Shown: one piece after another, positions 16,710 to 25,237 of the stretch | Layout: each line of letters starts with the position of its first letter | How positions within the stretch are numbered: the first letter of the stretch is position 1 | DNA from: [Limnothrix rosea] IAM M-220 | GTDB lineage: Bacteria > Cyanobacteriota > Cyanobacteriia > Cyanobacteriales > MRBY01 | Reading direction: 5' to 3' | DNA length: 64,000 nucleotides | Assembly: GCF_001904615.1 (NCBI RefSeq) | Contig: NZ_MRBY01000001.1 | Span: 37,380-101,379 of the forward strand | Translations under genes and position numbers: made by a program | Notes under the pieces: model-generated | The model's database searches: none | What the model saw: only the letters and a program-made list of their open reading frames with translations | What the model was told of the DNA's origin: nothing

Positions 16710-17027
16710 TTAGTGGGTGACTAATGCGCCGCCATGGCGTTGTTGGGCGATTTCTTCAGCCCAATAGGTCAGTTGATACCAAGTATGGATATCGAGCTGC
16801 CCGGTGGCTGATACCTCTAGATATTGCTGTAATCGCAGTAGGGCGCGCTCAGTTTTGAGGTTGAAATGGCCATCAAGGGAACCATTGTAAAGGCTTAATT
16901 CTTTGAGAATGATTTGGAGACGCTGGACATCGGCACCGTTGTCATGGAGTTTGAGATCACAGTCCGGCTCTAGGGCTTGAATGGACATGAGGGCGATGGG
17001 GGAAAGGCGGAGTAATTGCTTCGGCAT
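16710..17027 (-). CDS. Peptidoglycan-binding domain protein (PG_binding_1)
   Basis: About 105 residues from the ATG at 17027; an ATG at 17090 adds 21 residues of unclear value, and neither has a clear ribosome binding site. The middle carries the three-helix PG-binding pattern (LHDNGADVQRLQIILKELSLYNGSLDGHFNLKTERALLRLQ, given here only as a domain outline of residues about 25-80). No signal peptide and no catalytic domain are visible, so how it would meet peptidoglycan is unclear. It stands alone. Confidence 0.7.
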   Translation of the reverse strand: MPKQLLRLSPIALMSIQALEPDCDLKLHDNGADVQRLQIILKELSLYNGSLDGHFNLKTERALLRLQQYLEVSATGQLDIHTWYQLTYWAEEIAQQRHGGALVTH

Positions 17028-17090
17028 GGTCTTGGTTTGGCAGAAAAGAATTGTTGAATGGAAATGGTTGAATGGATGAATTAACTTCAT

Positions 17091-17609
17091 TGTCGGGCGA
17101 TCGCCGCTCTAGCTCAGTGAGATAGGCCAAAGATTGGTGTCTGTTTGATCAACGCCAACCCTTGGGCGAAAACACGTAGATCACCGGATGAAAAACCCTA
17201 CTTAAAGTGATCTTGCGCACAATGTACAAAAGCCACGTAAGGGATCTGCTTTGATTAGTCATGGCCTTTATGAAGATTCCGGTAAGTTTTAAAAAAAATA
17301 TCCTCCAATTTCCAAGGGACTGAAGGATAAGCACGATGTTTAAGGAAAAAATAAATTAAACAGTCAAGTCATGGCTCAGGGGCATCTAACACGCCTTAAA
17401 ACCATCACAGCGTTAGTCAATGCCACTCTTTCTGAGTGGGTGGTGAAAGACTATTCACCGAAAGCTCGCCACCTGTTGTAGGCCAGTCAAGATAGATGAA
17501 TGTTTTTTTGTCTATGGGTGGCGATCGCCCCTTAATCCGGACGTAGCAAACGATAAAATAACCGTCCTACAATAGAAGGCTAAGCAAAACCTCCCACACC
17601 ACCTTCCCA
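17091..17609. other. 519-bp gap with a 36-codon ORF and tandem hairpins
   Basis: The plus strand holds a 36-codon ORF at 17371-17481 (starts MAQGHLTRLK) without a convincing ribosome binding site. The same DNA can form two adjacent hairpins: CCACTC/GAGTGG (17423-17439) and GGTGAA/TTCACC (17442-17459). A 61-codon minus-strand frame at 17149-17334 resembles nothing. I see no tRNA or known riboswitch. Confidence 0.35.
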
Positions 17610-18809
17610 ATGCTCTCAGAAATTACTGCCCTCGCCGAAAAATTAGCACCCCGCTTGATCGAAATTCGTCGTCATTTACATACCCATCCAGAGCTCAGCG
17701 GGGAAGAATACCAGACAGCAGCCTATATTGCTGGGGTGCTTTCTTCAACGGGCATTCATGTGACGGAATCTGTAGGAAAAACGGGGGTTGTAGGCAACTT
17801 ACCGGGCGTTACGGCACAACACAATACCCTCGCCATTCGAGTGGATATGGATGCCCTGCCGATCCAGGAATGTAATGACTTTGAGTTTGCCTCGGCGAAA
17901 CCGGGAGTTATGCATGCTTGCGGCCATGATGTCCATACGACGGTGGGCTTGGGTACGGCGATGGTGTTGTCTCAACTACCGGAGGCGATCGCCGGCAATA
18001 TTCGCTTTTTATTTCAGCCCGCCGAAGAAGTCGCCTTAGGCGCAAAATGGATGGTAGAAGCCGGTGCATTAAAAAATACCGATGCAATTTTAGGGCTACA
18101 TGTTTTCCCCACCATTCCGGCCCAGTCAGTCGGTATTCGTTATGGCGCACTCACCGCCGCTGCCGATGATCTCGAAATTTTCATTTACGGCGAATCAGGC
18201 CATGGTGCACGACCCCACCAAGCCAAAGATGCCATTTGGATCGCATCCCAAGTGATCACAGCTCTACAGCAGTCCATTAGCCGTACCCAAAATCCCCTAC
18301 GACCCATTGTGCTCACCATTGGACAAATCCAAGGCGGCAGGGCCCCCAATGTGATTGCCGACCAAGTACAAATGACCGGAACCGTGCGATCACTCCATCC
18401 CGAAACCCACGCCAACTTACCCGAATGGATTGAAAATATCGTCGCCAGTATCTGCAATACCTACGGCGCAAAATACAAAGTAAATTATCGACGAGGTGTT
18501 CCTTCCGTACAAAACGATTTTCACCTCACCCAAATCCTTGAACGAGCCAGTCGCGAGGCCCTCGGCAATGAACATGTGCAAATTTTGCCTGAACCTTCCC
18601 TCGGTGCCGAAGATTTTTCTGTTTACTTAGAAAATATACCCGGCACAATGTTTCGCCTCGGTGTCGGTCACCAAAACCGCCTTAACTATCCCCTACACCA
18701 TCCATTATTTGATGTGGACGAAAGCGCTATTCGTACTGGTGTTATCACCCTTGCCTACACCGCTTATAAATATTTCCAACAGTCTGAAGCAAATCATGAG
18801 GAAATATAG
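17610..18809 (+). CDS. M20-family amidohydrolase (hippurate/N-acyl-amino-acid hydrolase type)
   Basis: 399 residues. The M20D metal ligands are in order: RVDMDALPIQE, HACGHDVHTTVGLG, QPAEEVALGAKWMVEAGA, and the distal GAEDFSVYLE and HHPLFDVDE. Family members hydrolyse N-acyl amino acids, IAA conjugates or hippurate using two metal ions in the cytosol. The sequence is complete and the frame starts at an ATG. Substrate cannot be predicted. The small PepSY-like membrane gene begins 54 bp after its stop. Confidence 0.93.
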   Translation: MLSEITALAEKLAPRLIEIRRHLHTHPELSGEEYQTAAYIAGVLSSTGIHVTESVGKTGVVGNLPGVTAQHNTLAIRVDMDALPIQECNDFEFASAKPGVMHACGHDVHTTVGLGTAMVLSQLPEAIAGNIRFLFQPAEEVALGAKWMVEAGALKNTDAILGLHVFPTIPAQSVGIRYGALTAAADDLEIFIYGESGHGARPHQAKDAIWIASQVITALQQSISRTQNPLRPIVLTIGQIQGGRAPNVIADQVQMTGTVRSLHPETHANLPEWIENIVASICNTYGAKYKVNYRRGVPSVQNDFHLTQILERASREALGNEHVQILPEPSLGAEDFSVYLENIPGTMFRLGVGHQNRLNYPLHHPLFDVDESAIRTGVITLAYTAYKYFQQSEANHEEI

Positions 18810-18863
18810 AGAATAGGGGAAATAACTGCCGATCCCTTAGCAAATAAACAAAACCTAATCCCC

Positions 18864-19151
18864 ATGGCTTTTGATAAACGCGCAATTCGTAAACTTCACC
18901 GCAGCCTAGTGCCGATTATGGTTGCACCACTCATCATTACAGTGTTGTCGGGCACATTATTCCAAATCGCAGCATTAACGGGTCGAGCTGTTGATTTTAT
19001 TTGGCTCCTCAAGCTGCATAAGGGCAATTTGGGTTTTATTAATTTAGAAAAAATCTATCCCTTTCTCAATGGTTTTGGGTTGTTGTTATTAATTGTGAGT
19101 GGTGTTGTTATGTGGTGGACTACTCGGCCAAGAAAGCGGCAGAGCACTTGA
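18864..19151 (+). CDS. Small PepSY-type membrane protein
   Basis: 95 residues with two membrane helices (about 16-37 and 67-86). Its pattern (IRKLHRSLVPIMVAPLIIT, then a HKGN turn and a C-terminal VSGVVMWW) is that of PepSY-associated membrane proteins, in which the first helix follows a basic RxxH stretch and the last helix ends in a WW-RPRK tail. Larger relatives act in iron reduction or siderophore uptake, but this is a minimal version and no function can be assigned. It sits between the M20 peptidase and pheA on the same strand with short gaps. Confidence 0.72.
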   Translation: MAFDKRAIRKLHRSLVPIMVAPLIITVLSGTLFQIAALTGRAVDFIWLLKLHKGNLGFINLEKIYPFLNGFGLLLLIVSGVVMWWTTRPRKRQST

Positions 19152-19191
19152 AACTTGATAGGATTGTGACATTCGCAATTGATAGTAGGGT

Positions 19192-20043
19192 ATGACCATT
19201 AAAATTGCCCATTTAGGCCCGGCTGGGACAAATGCAGAAGCGGCAGCGTTTACTTATCAGGAGTGGTTACAGTCGCAGCAGCAACAGGATATAGAGCTTA
19301 TTCCTTGTCAGAGTATTGCCCAGAGTCTATACACTTGGGCACAGGGCGAGGTGGATTTAGCGGTTGTGCCCATCGAAAATTCTATTCAGGGTTCTGTGGC
19401 AATTTCTTTAGATCTGGTATGGGAGTTGCATCCTCTATCAATTTGCCATCAAATTATTTTGCCAATTCATCATGCCTTAATTTCCTTTGCCCCTGAAATT
19501 TCCCTGATAAAAGAGGTGCATTCCCACCCCCAAGCTTTGGCTCAATGTCAGCGTTGGCTAGAAAAACATATTCACCATGCGCCTCTGATCGAAACGAAAT
19601 CAACGACGGAAATTTTGCAACATCTTGAGGCTCGACCGGAAATTGCGGCGATCGCCTCCCCTAGAGCAGCCCAACTTTATCAGCTCCCCATCCTCGCAGA
19701 CACCATTAACGACTTTCAAAAAAACTGCACCCGCTTTTGGGTTCTAAGTAAAACGCCCCAGTCAGAAGGAGAAGTGATTTCCCTTGCCTTTACCCTGCCC
19801 GCCAAGATTCCGGGTGTCCTAGTTAATGCCTTGGAAGTTTTTTCTCGACGCAATATCAACCTCAGTCGCATTGAGTCTCGCCCAACCAAACGATCTCTGG
19901 GAGAGTATTTATTTTTTGTAGACCTCGACGGTTGTCTCAGTGACGAAGCCGTCAAAAAAGCCCTAGCTGAACTACAGACCCATACAGAAATCCTCAAAAT
20001 TTTCGGCAATTATCGCACTATTCCCCAAGCGATACTTGCGTGA
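19192..20043 (+). CDS. pheA: Prephenate dehydratase
   Basis: 283 residues. It converts prephenate to phenylpyruvate in phenylalanine synthesis. The catalytic domain (about 1-180) starts IAHLGPAGTNAEAAA and contains VPIENSIQGSV and the conserved TRFWVLSK. An ACT regulatory domain fills about 195-275 with the phenylalanine-binding ESRP motif (INLSRIESRPTKR), so feedback inhibition is expected. No chorismate mutase domain is fused, as is usual in cyanobacteria. The ATG at 19192 follows the PepSY-like gene by 40 bp. Confidence 0.95.
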   Translation: MTIKIAHLGPAGTNAEAAAFTYQEWLQSQQQQDIELIPCQSIAQSLYTWAQGEVDLAVVPIENSIQGSVAISLDLVWELHPLSICHQIILPIHHALISFAPEISLIKEVHSHPQALAQCQRWLEKHIHHAPLIETKSTTEILQHLEARPEIAAIASPRAAQLYQLPILADTINDFQKNCTRFWVLSKTPQSEGEVISLAFTLPAKIPGVLVNALEVFSRRNINLSRIESRPTKRSLGEYLFFVDLDGCLSDEAVKKALAELQTHTEILKIFGNYRTIPQAILA

Positions 20044-20493
20044 AGGTTTTGTAAATAAATTCAGGTTTTTCCCCGTCTAAATTCAGAGAGTAAGGTAACA
20101 AAGGAAATAATTCTACCTAATGGAAGCTAGGTGATAAGAAATCAGGTAGATGTTAGTTTATCCAAGTCGATATTGAAAACATCCTTGAAAATCAAGGGCT
20201 TATATTCTCAAGTCAACGGTTTTCATCGGATCAAGCCATTTTATTAAGTAAAAACGTAAATGACTAAAATCTCCGTATAAATTCTAGATTTAAGATTTTG
20301 TAAGGTCTTTGAGCTACTTAAGTTCTGTATAAAAGTCGTAGTACCCCGATTGAAAATCGACTTTTTGCTTTACAGAGACCTCACTGCTTTGTTTTCTGTC
20401 AAGCCATAAAATTTAACGTAAGTACCTATGCCATTGAAACTATATTTCAAGTTTCTATTTTGCTTGGCATTATTGGATTTAGTTTGATTTTTT
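20044..20493. other. 450-bp AT-rich gap, no gene recognised
   Basis: No coding frame looks real. An intrinsic terminator lies at 20331-20366, almost 290 bp past the pheA stop, so the gap may hold an untranslated pheA tail or an independent short RNA. The remaining ~130 bp lead into the lipoprotein gene. Confidence 0.4.
20331..20366 (+). terminator. Rho-independent terminator in the pheA-lipoprotein gap
   Basis: AAAAGTCG (20331-20338) pairs with CGACTTTT (20358-20365) across a 19-nt loop and ends in a run of T residues. No plus-strand gene ends close by. Confidence 0.55.
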
Positions 20494-21066
20494 ATGACTC
20501 TTTCTCACAAAATTATCGCTGTGGCGATCGCCTTTTTTCTACTCATTGGTTGTACACCCCAGCCCCAAGAAAAACAGCCTATTATCACAATCCTGCGATC
20601 AGCAGAGTTGACCCTAGAAAAGCCATTACCTATTCCCAAAGAAGAGCCAATATTGACCGTAACTGGCAAGATTCAGGCCGTAAATCAAGGAGATCAGCTA
20701 CAGTTTGATCGGCCAACGATTGAAAAATTGCAGCTCATTCAATACGAAATTTTTGATTTATTCGAACGAAAGAATGTTACTTTTGAAGGCGTTCTATTAA
20801 ATGATTTGATGGATCTCTGGCAAATTAAACCAGATGCTACATCTTTAGAAATTACAGCCCTAAACGATTACACTATTACTGTGCCCATTCAAACAACTCG
20901 CGAAATTCCGATCTTATTTGCACTAAAGCAAAACGGTGTTTATCTCGAAAGGAACTATCGAGGCCCTGCCATGTTGATTGTGCCGCCCTTCAACGAAAAA
21001 CCAGAAATAAAAATACCAAGGCAGGATTTTTGGATATGGCAGATCGAGTCAGTTTCGGTCTACTAA
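20494..21066 (+). CDS. Lipoprotein with sulfite-oxidase-type (molybdopterin-binding) fold, Mo ligand missing
   Basis: 190 residues. A lipoprotein signal ends at the lipobox LLIGC (Cys20), so the protein should be anchored outside the cytoplasm. The body resembles the oxidoreductase molybdopterin-binding domain (VTGKIQAVNQ, FEGVLLNDLMDLWQIKPDA, TALNDYTITVPI, and the C-terminal WIWQIESVSVY). The Cys that binds molybdenum in sulfite oxidases is absent: the only cysteine is the lipidated one. It is therefore more likely a ligand-binding or sensory module than an enzyme. The diguanylate cyclase starts 29 bp downstream, suggesting co-transcription and joint function. Confidence 0.7.
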   Translation: MTLSHKIIAVAIAFFLLIGCTPQPQEKQPIITILRSAELTLEKPLPIPKEEPILTVTGKIQAVNQGDQLQFDRPTIEKLQLIQYEIFDLFERKNVTFEGVLLNDLMDLWQIKPDATSLEITALNDYTITVPIQTTREIPILFALKQNGVYLERNYRGPAMLIVPPFNEKPEIKIPRQDFWIWQIESVSVY

Positions 21067-21094
21067 GGTAAATTCCTATGCTTTTGTTCTGTCC

Positions 21095-22669
21095 ATGGCT
21101 CTCGACACACCTGTGAAAACATGGATTTTTCAAACTAAAAATATCGGCAAGGTGCTCATTGGGATCTTGGGCTTGGCGACTTCTATCTCTGCTCTAGTGC
21201 TCACCGTCCTGTTTCGGGAGATAGATAAGAATAACCCCTTTGACGATTTTGTTCTCAGTGAGACCGTGCACTCTATTGGTCAGTTGGGGCGTGAAACCTT
21301 ACGACTACAAGTTTTACTGGTCTCTCTTTCTGAACAAAGTGAAGTGAGTCTGCTGCAACAACAATTTGATATCCTCGAAAGCCGTGTACGTATTGTCACT
21401 ATTCAATCTGACTATTATTCCCTCTCGCCATCAGCCCGTTTAGAGCTACAAATCTATATAGACAATTTAGACTTTGTGTTGTCCCACAAACCGGACATCC
21501 TTGCTAAATCTATTACTCCCCAAAAATTAGAGTCGATTACAACACTGTTAGCGGAGATGGAAAAAACTGCTCATGGGATCTCAATTGAAAATCAAAGGTA
21601 TATTCAAAGGCAGCAAAAGTCATCTGCTCTTTTAAAAAAAAGACTATTTGTTTTATTAGTTGTCACCTATTTTTCTTTGCTATTTCTTGTGATCACCTTC
21701 TTTGCTTTTATGATCAAATTTGTTAAGGAACGGCAAAAGACTTTGGCAATTTTAAATTCAAGTGAAGAGCGTTATCAAAAGATTGTTGAAAATGCGGAGG
21801 AAGGAATTTGGGTCTTAGATCCATCGAAGAATATTGTTTTTTTAAATTCAAAGCTAGCGCGTCAGTTTCAGACAAAAAATGGTGAACTTTTAAATAAAAA
21901 TGCCCTTGATTTATGTGCATCTGAGGAATTTAAGGTGCTTTTTAAGGAGAAGATTTTAGAGCTTACGGTGGCTGGTGCAGTAAGTTTTGATATTTGTCTA
22001 AAAGATCGTGAAAATAATCGGTTATGGTTTTATGTCAATAATACTTTTATTGATTTTTATGGTGATGGCGAACAGTATATTTTGGGCTTGCTCACGGATA
22101 TTACTAAGCGAAAAAAAATTGAAGAGGAGCTTAAAATGCTCAATAAACGATTAACTCACCAGGCCAATGTTGATGAGTTAACGCAAATTGCGAATCGTCG
22201 GTATTTTAATCTTTATGCTATTCGGATGTGGGAGCAGGCTATCCGTGAGAAAAAAGCTTTATCTTTAGCTTTGGTCGATATTGACTTTTTTAAAAAATAT
22301 AATGATTACTATGGGCATTTGCAGGGAGATATTTGTTTGTTTCAAGTGGCGCAGGTGATTAGTGGGGCTGCTCAACGTGGAGATGATCTTGCTGCTCGCT
22401 ATGGGGGGGAAGAGTTTGTGCTTTTATTGCCTGGGACGGATCAGCAACAGGCGATCGCCATCGTGACAGAAATGCAGGATAAATTAGCGGCTTTAAAGTT
22501 AAAGCATCAGTGGCGTGATCTTCAAGGAACTGTGACTCTGAGTATTGGTCTGGTATCGGGTATTCCACAGGAAGCGGTGTCTCTGGAGAAGGCTTTAAGT
22601 TTAGCGGATAAAGCGTTATATCAGGCGAAACATGATGGACGGAACTGCTACTCTGCTTTGCAATTTTAA
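21095..22669 (+). CDS. Membrane-bound PAS-GGDEF diguanylate cyclase
   Basis: 524 residues. Two membrane helices (about 21-43 and 185-213) bracket a periplasmic helical sensor region. A PAS domain follows at about 225-345 (ERYQKIVENAEEGIWVLD), then a GGDEF domain at about 360-520. The active-site motif is GGEEF in ARYGGEEFVLL, and an RxxD inhibitory site (RGDD) lies exactly five residues before it, so the enzyme should be active and subject to feedback by c-di-GMP. The second messenger controls surface attachment and motility in cyanobacteria. The preceding lipoprotein gene is the likely extracytoplasmic partner. Confidence 0.93.
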   Translation: MALDTPVKTWIFQTKNIGKVLIGILGLATSISALVLTVLFREIDKNNPFDDFVLSETVHSIGQLGRETLRLQVLLVSLSEQSEVSLLQQQFDILESRVRIVTIQSDYYSLSPSARLELQIYIDNLDFVLSHKPDILAKSITPQKLESITTLLAEMEKTAHGISIENQRYIQRQQKSSALLKKRLFVLLVVTYFSLLFLVITFFAFMIKFVKERQKTLAILNSSEERYQKIVENAEEGIWVLDPSKNIVFLNSKLARQFQTKNGELLNKNALDLCASEEFKVLFKEKILELTVAGAVSFDICLKDRENNRLWFYVNNTFIDFYGDGEQYILGLLTDITKRKKIEEELKMLNKRLTHQANVDELTQIANRRYFNLYAIRMWEQAIREKKALSLALVDIDFFKKYNDYYGHLQGDICLFQVAQVISGAAQRGDDLAARYGGEEFVLLLPGTDQQQAIAIVTEMQDKLAALKLKHQWRDLQGTVTLSIGLVSGIPQEAVSLEKALSLADKALYQAKHDGRNCYSALQF

Positions 22670-23093
22670 AGTCTTGAAACGTAATTTTTCGATGGGTTGA
22701 AAGGTGAGTGGGGTTAGCTTGTAAAGAAAAATCTAGTGGCGATCGCCTTTGCATTTAATGGGCTATCGGTCTAATTGATTGGACTCTTGATCAACAGTAA
22801 TGGGAGACTCAAGGGGCTACCAAACTCTCGTTTATCGTTCACCTTTCTTTAGGTATATTTTTGATTGTTCTAGATTCATTTCTAGGGAAATAATTGCCTT
22901 TTTTTGACAACATAAACTTGAGCTATGAGCTAGCATGTATAGAGGCTGCGATAGTGAAGGGGCAATCGTTACCCCGATCGGTTGCTAATTCTCTAAACCT
23001 TAAAAATACACTCTACAAATAGACAGCAAAGTTAAGAAAATATAAAACTAGCTGATTTAGGACATCTCTACTTTATCTATTGATATCTAATGT
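22670..23093. other. 424-bp gap before the respiratory cluster
   Basis: No gene recognised. A TTGACA hexamer occurs at 22904-22909, but no matching -10 box lies at 16-18 bp. The transcript of the downstream DUF2231-oxidase cluster probably starts in this gap, with an untranslated leader. Confidence 0.35.
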
Positions 23094-23594
23094 ATGTTTG
23101 ACAATCTACTGCCCCCTTTAAATGAGCATAATTTACCCTATCCCGACACCATTCATCCGATTGTGGTGCATTTTGTGATTGCGATGGTTTTATTCGCATT
23201 TTTTTGTGATGTGGTTGGTTATTTCACTGGTAACAAAAAGCTATACGAAGTGAGCTGGTGGAATATGTGTGTGGCGACGGTTTCGATCTTCATTGCTATT
23301 CTCTTCGGGCAAATTGAAGCGGGTTTGGCGATCGCCTACGATGCAGTTGCACCAATTTTAAATATCCACACTATTATTGGCTGGTCGCTATCGGGAATTA
23401 TCGCAGCGATTACCGGGTGGCGATACGTGATTCGCTCCAAAACGCCGGACTCTTTACCCTCAGCATATCTCGGTATCAGCTTATTGCTCGTTTGCCTTGT
23501 CTTTTATCAAGTTATTCTTGGTGACAATTTAGTGTGGGTTTACGGCTTGCACACCACAGAAGTTGTCCAAGCAGCCAAAGATGGGCTGCTGTGA
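23094..23594 (+). CDS. DUF2231 membrane protein (first of two, upstream of the oxidase genes)
   Basis: 166 residues, four hydrophobic segments. Conserved histidines fall in or near helices: TIHPIVVHFVIAM at the start, NIHTIIGWS in the middle and YGLHTTEV at the end, the pattern of DUF2231, a family of unassigned integral membrane proteins. Paired helix histidines could bind a b-type haem or a quinone, which is inference. It is the first gene of a plus-strand run (two DUF2231 genes, ctaC, ctaD, ctaE and a GMC oxidoreductase), so a role with the terminal oxidase is suggested by position. Confidence 0.82.
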   Translation: MFDNLLPPLNEHNLPYPDTIHPIVVHFVIAMVLFAFFCDVVGYFTGNKKLYEVSWWNMCVATVSIFIAILFGQIEAGLAIAYDAVAPILNIHTIIGWSLSGIIAAITGWRYVIRSKTPDSLPSAYLGISLLLVCLVFYQVILGDNLVWVYGLHTTEVVQAAKDGLL

Positions 23595-23609
23595 TGTTTC
23601 TGGATTTTC

Positions 23610-23641
23610 TGCATCGCACTAATTTTGCATCGCACTAATTT
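23610..23641. repeat. Perfect 16-bp tandem duplication between the DUF2231 genes
   Basis: TGCATCGCACTAATTT occurs twice in direct succession (23610-23625 and 23626-23641), ten bases before the start of the second DUF2231 gene. Confidence 0.8.
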
Positions 23642-23650
23642 ACTGAAGCT

Positions 23651-24250
23651 ATGTATTCTGACGCTATTCAACAATTAAACCTTGGAGCAAACGGTCTGCC
23701 CTACAGTTTGCCGCTCCATCCTAATCTGGTGCATCTCACCCTCGGACTGTTTATTATCGGCATTGCCTTTGATATTGTCGGTGTTTTTTATACCTTTGAA
23801 CGACCTATTTTTAAGTACCTTGCGATCCCGGCAACTCGGTCAAATTTCTTTGATGTGGGTTGGTACAACATGGTGGCGGCTGCCATTATCACCTTTCCGA
23901 CAGTAGCCGCTGGCTTCTATGAAATTTTGTTGGTCGATTCACCGCCGGAGATTAAAAGTGCTTGGAATCTTAGTGCGATTGACACAATGCTTTGGCATGG
24001 TGTGGGGGGGGTGTTGCTATTAACTCTAATCGTTGCCATGACGGTTTGGCGAGGCTTTCAGCGGTATGTGTGGCGTAATGACATGAGTCGTCAGGTGCAA
24101 TGGTGGTATTTACTAGCGGGTCTGGTGATTATATTTATGATGTATGTCCACGGAACCTTAGGGGCACATCTTGCTGGTGAGTTTGGCGTTCACAATACGG
24201 CGGGTCATTTGCTGCGTCTTGGTGAAGATCCCAATGTGGTGTTGCGCTAG
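23651..24250 (+). CDS. DUF2231 membrane protein (second)
   Basis: 199 residues, again with four hydrophobic helices and the DUF2231 histidine pattern: LPLHPNLVHLTLGL, LWHGVGGVLLL, VHGTLGAHLAGEFGVHNTAGH. It is longer than the first copy and only distantly similar, so the two probably form a heteromer and not a recent duplication. The ctaC gene begins 15 bp after its stop, the tightest junction in the cluster, which makes functional coupling to the oxidase plausible. Function unknown. Confidence 0.82.
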   Translation: MYSDAIQQLNLGANGLPYSLPLHPNLVHLTLGLFIIGIAFDIVGVFYTFERPIFKYLAIPATRSNFFDVGWYNMVAAAIITFPTVAAGFYEILLVDSPPEIKSAWNLSAIDTMLWHGVGGVLLLTLIVAMTVWRGFQRYVWRNDMSRQVQWWYLLAGLVIIFMMYVHGTLGAHLAGEFGVHNTAGHLLRLGEDPNVVLR

Positions 24251-24265
24251 GAGGCAAGAAAGATT

Positions 24266-25156
24266 ATGAAACCTAAAACAGTTATTTCCCTCGGTATTAT
24301 GGCGATCGCCCTCGCGGTTTTGAGTTATTTCGTTGGGCAATGGTCGTATAGTTGGTTGCCGCCCCAAGCGTCAGCGGAATCGATTTTAGTCGATAAATTA
24401 TTTAGTACTTTAGTGGCGATCGGGACATTTATTTTACTTGGTGTGACAGGGGTCATTACCTTTTCGATTTTGTTCCACCGGGCAGGACGCTACGATACCA
24501 GCGACGGCCCTCCCATTGAAGGCAATACCACCGTTGAAATTGTATGGACAGTAATTCCTTTTTTGACGGTGATTTATCTGGCGTATTTCAGCTATCAAAC
24601 CTACCAAGCCATGAATATTCAAGCGCCGGGACATATGCACGGCGCGATTGATCCTGTGGAAAAAATGGCCGATACGAGCGCCACAACCCCCATGACCAAT
24701 ATCGAAGTGGAAGGGAAACAGTGGGCATGGACATTTCGTTATCCCGAAAAGAATGTCACTAGCACTGAACTGCATCTCCCAGTGGATCAACGGGCGCATT
24801 TTGTGCTGCGATCGCCGGATGTGATCCATGGCTTTTATATTCCAGCCTTTCGGGTGAAACAAGACATTATTCCCTTTGAAGATACAGATTTTGAATTTAC
24901 ACCGATCCGCGAAGGAAAATATCGGTTGCGGGATTCAATGTTTAGCGGCACATACTTTGCGGCAATGCAGGCCGATGTCGTGGTGGAATCCCAAGAGGAA
25001 TTTCAGGATTGGTTGAACAACGCCGCTCGCCAAACCCCCACCCCTGCCCCCAACCAAGCCGCCAGTGAATATGCCCGTCGTCAACAAAAAGATGAACAGT
25101 TTGGCTGGAAAACAGTTCCGCCAGCACCAGCACCGATGGTGAATTTTCATTCGTGA
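24266..25156 (+). CDS. ctaC: Terminal oxidase subunit II, ARTO type without CuA ligands
   Basis: 296 residues: two membrane helices (about 5-25 and 46-70; a further hydrophobic stretch at 91-110), then a periplasmic cupredoxin domain. The aromatic region QWAWTFRYP (152-160) is retained. Of the CuA ligands only His188 (VIHGF) and Met234 remain; aligned with the usual C-x-E-x-C-x3-H, the positions are Asp223, Met225, Ser227 and Phe231. The subunit thus cannot hold CuA and should not take electrons from cytochrome c. This is the hallmark of the cyanobacterial alternative respiratory terminal oxidase, a quinol-type enzyme. Confidence 0.92.
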   Translation: MKPKTVISLGIMAIALAVLSYFVGQWSYSWLPPQASAESILVDKLFSTLVAIGTFILLGVTGVITFSILFHRAGRYDTSDGPPIEGNTTVEIVWTVIPFLTVIYLAYFSYQTYQAMNIQAPGHMHGAIDPVEKMADTSATTPMTNIEVEGKQWAWTFRYPEKNVTSTELHLPVDQRAHFVLRSPDVIHGFYIPAFRVKQDIIPFEDTDFEFTPIREGKYRLRDSMFSGTYFAAMQADVVVESQEEFQDWLNNAARQTPTPAPNQAASEYARRQQKDEQFGWKTVPPAPAPMVNFHS

Positions 25157-25237
25157 CCCCTTTTATTTGTAGAGGTTGACCATGGTCACCCCTACCAGAT
25201 TCTCTTTTAAAAACCACTTTTATTTCGTTTCTAAACC

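Noticed and set aside
17149..17334. 61-codon minus-strand ORF in the M20 peptidase upstream gap
   Set aside because: No ribosome binding site, no membrane or domain pattern, atypical composition for a coding frame.
22359..22754. 131-codon minus-strand frame overlapping the end of the diguanylate cyclase gene
   Set aside because: It is antisense to the GGDEF domain, has no recognisable motif, and exists because of codon bias on the other strand.
22904..22932. Sigma70 promoter of the DUF2231-oxidase cluster
   Set aside because: TTGACA is perfect, but no acceptable -10 box occurs at 16-18 bp spacing.
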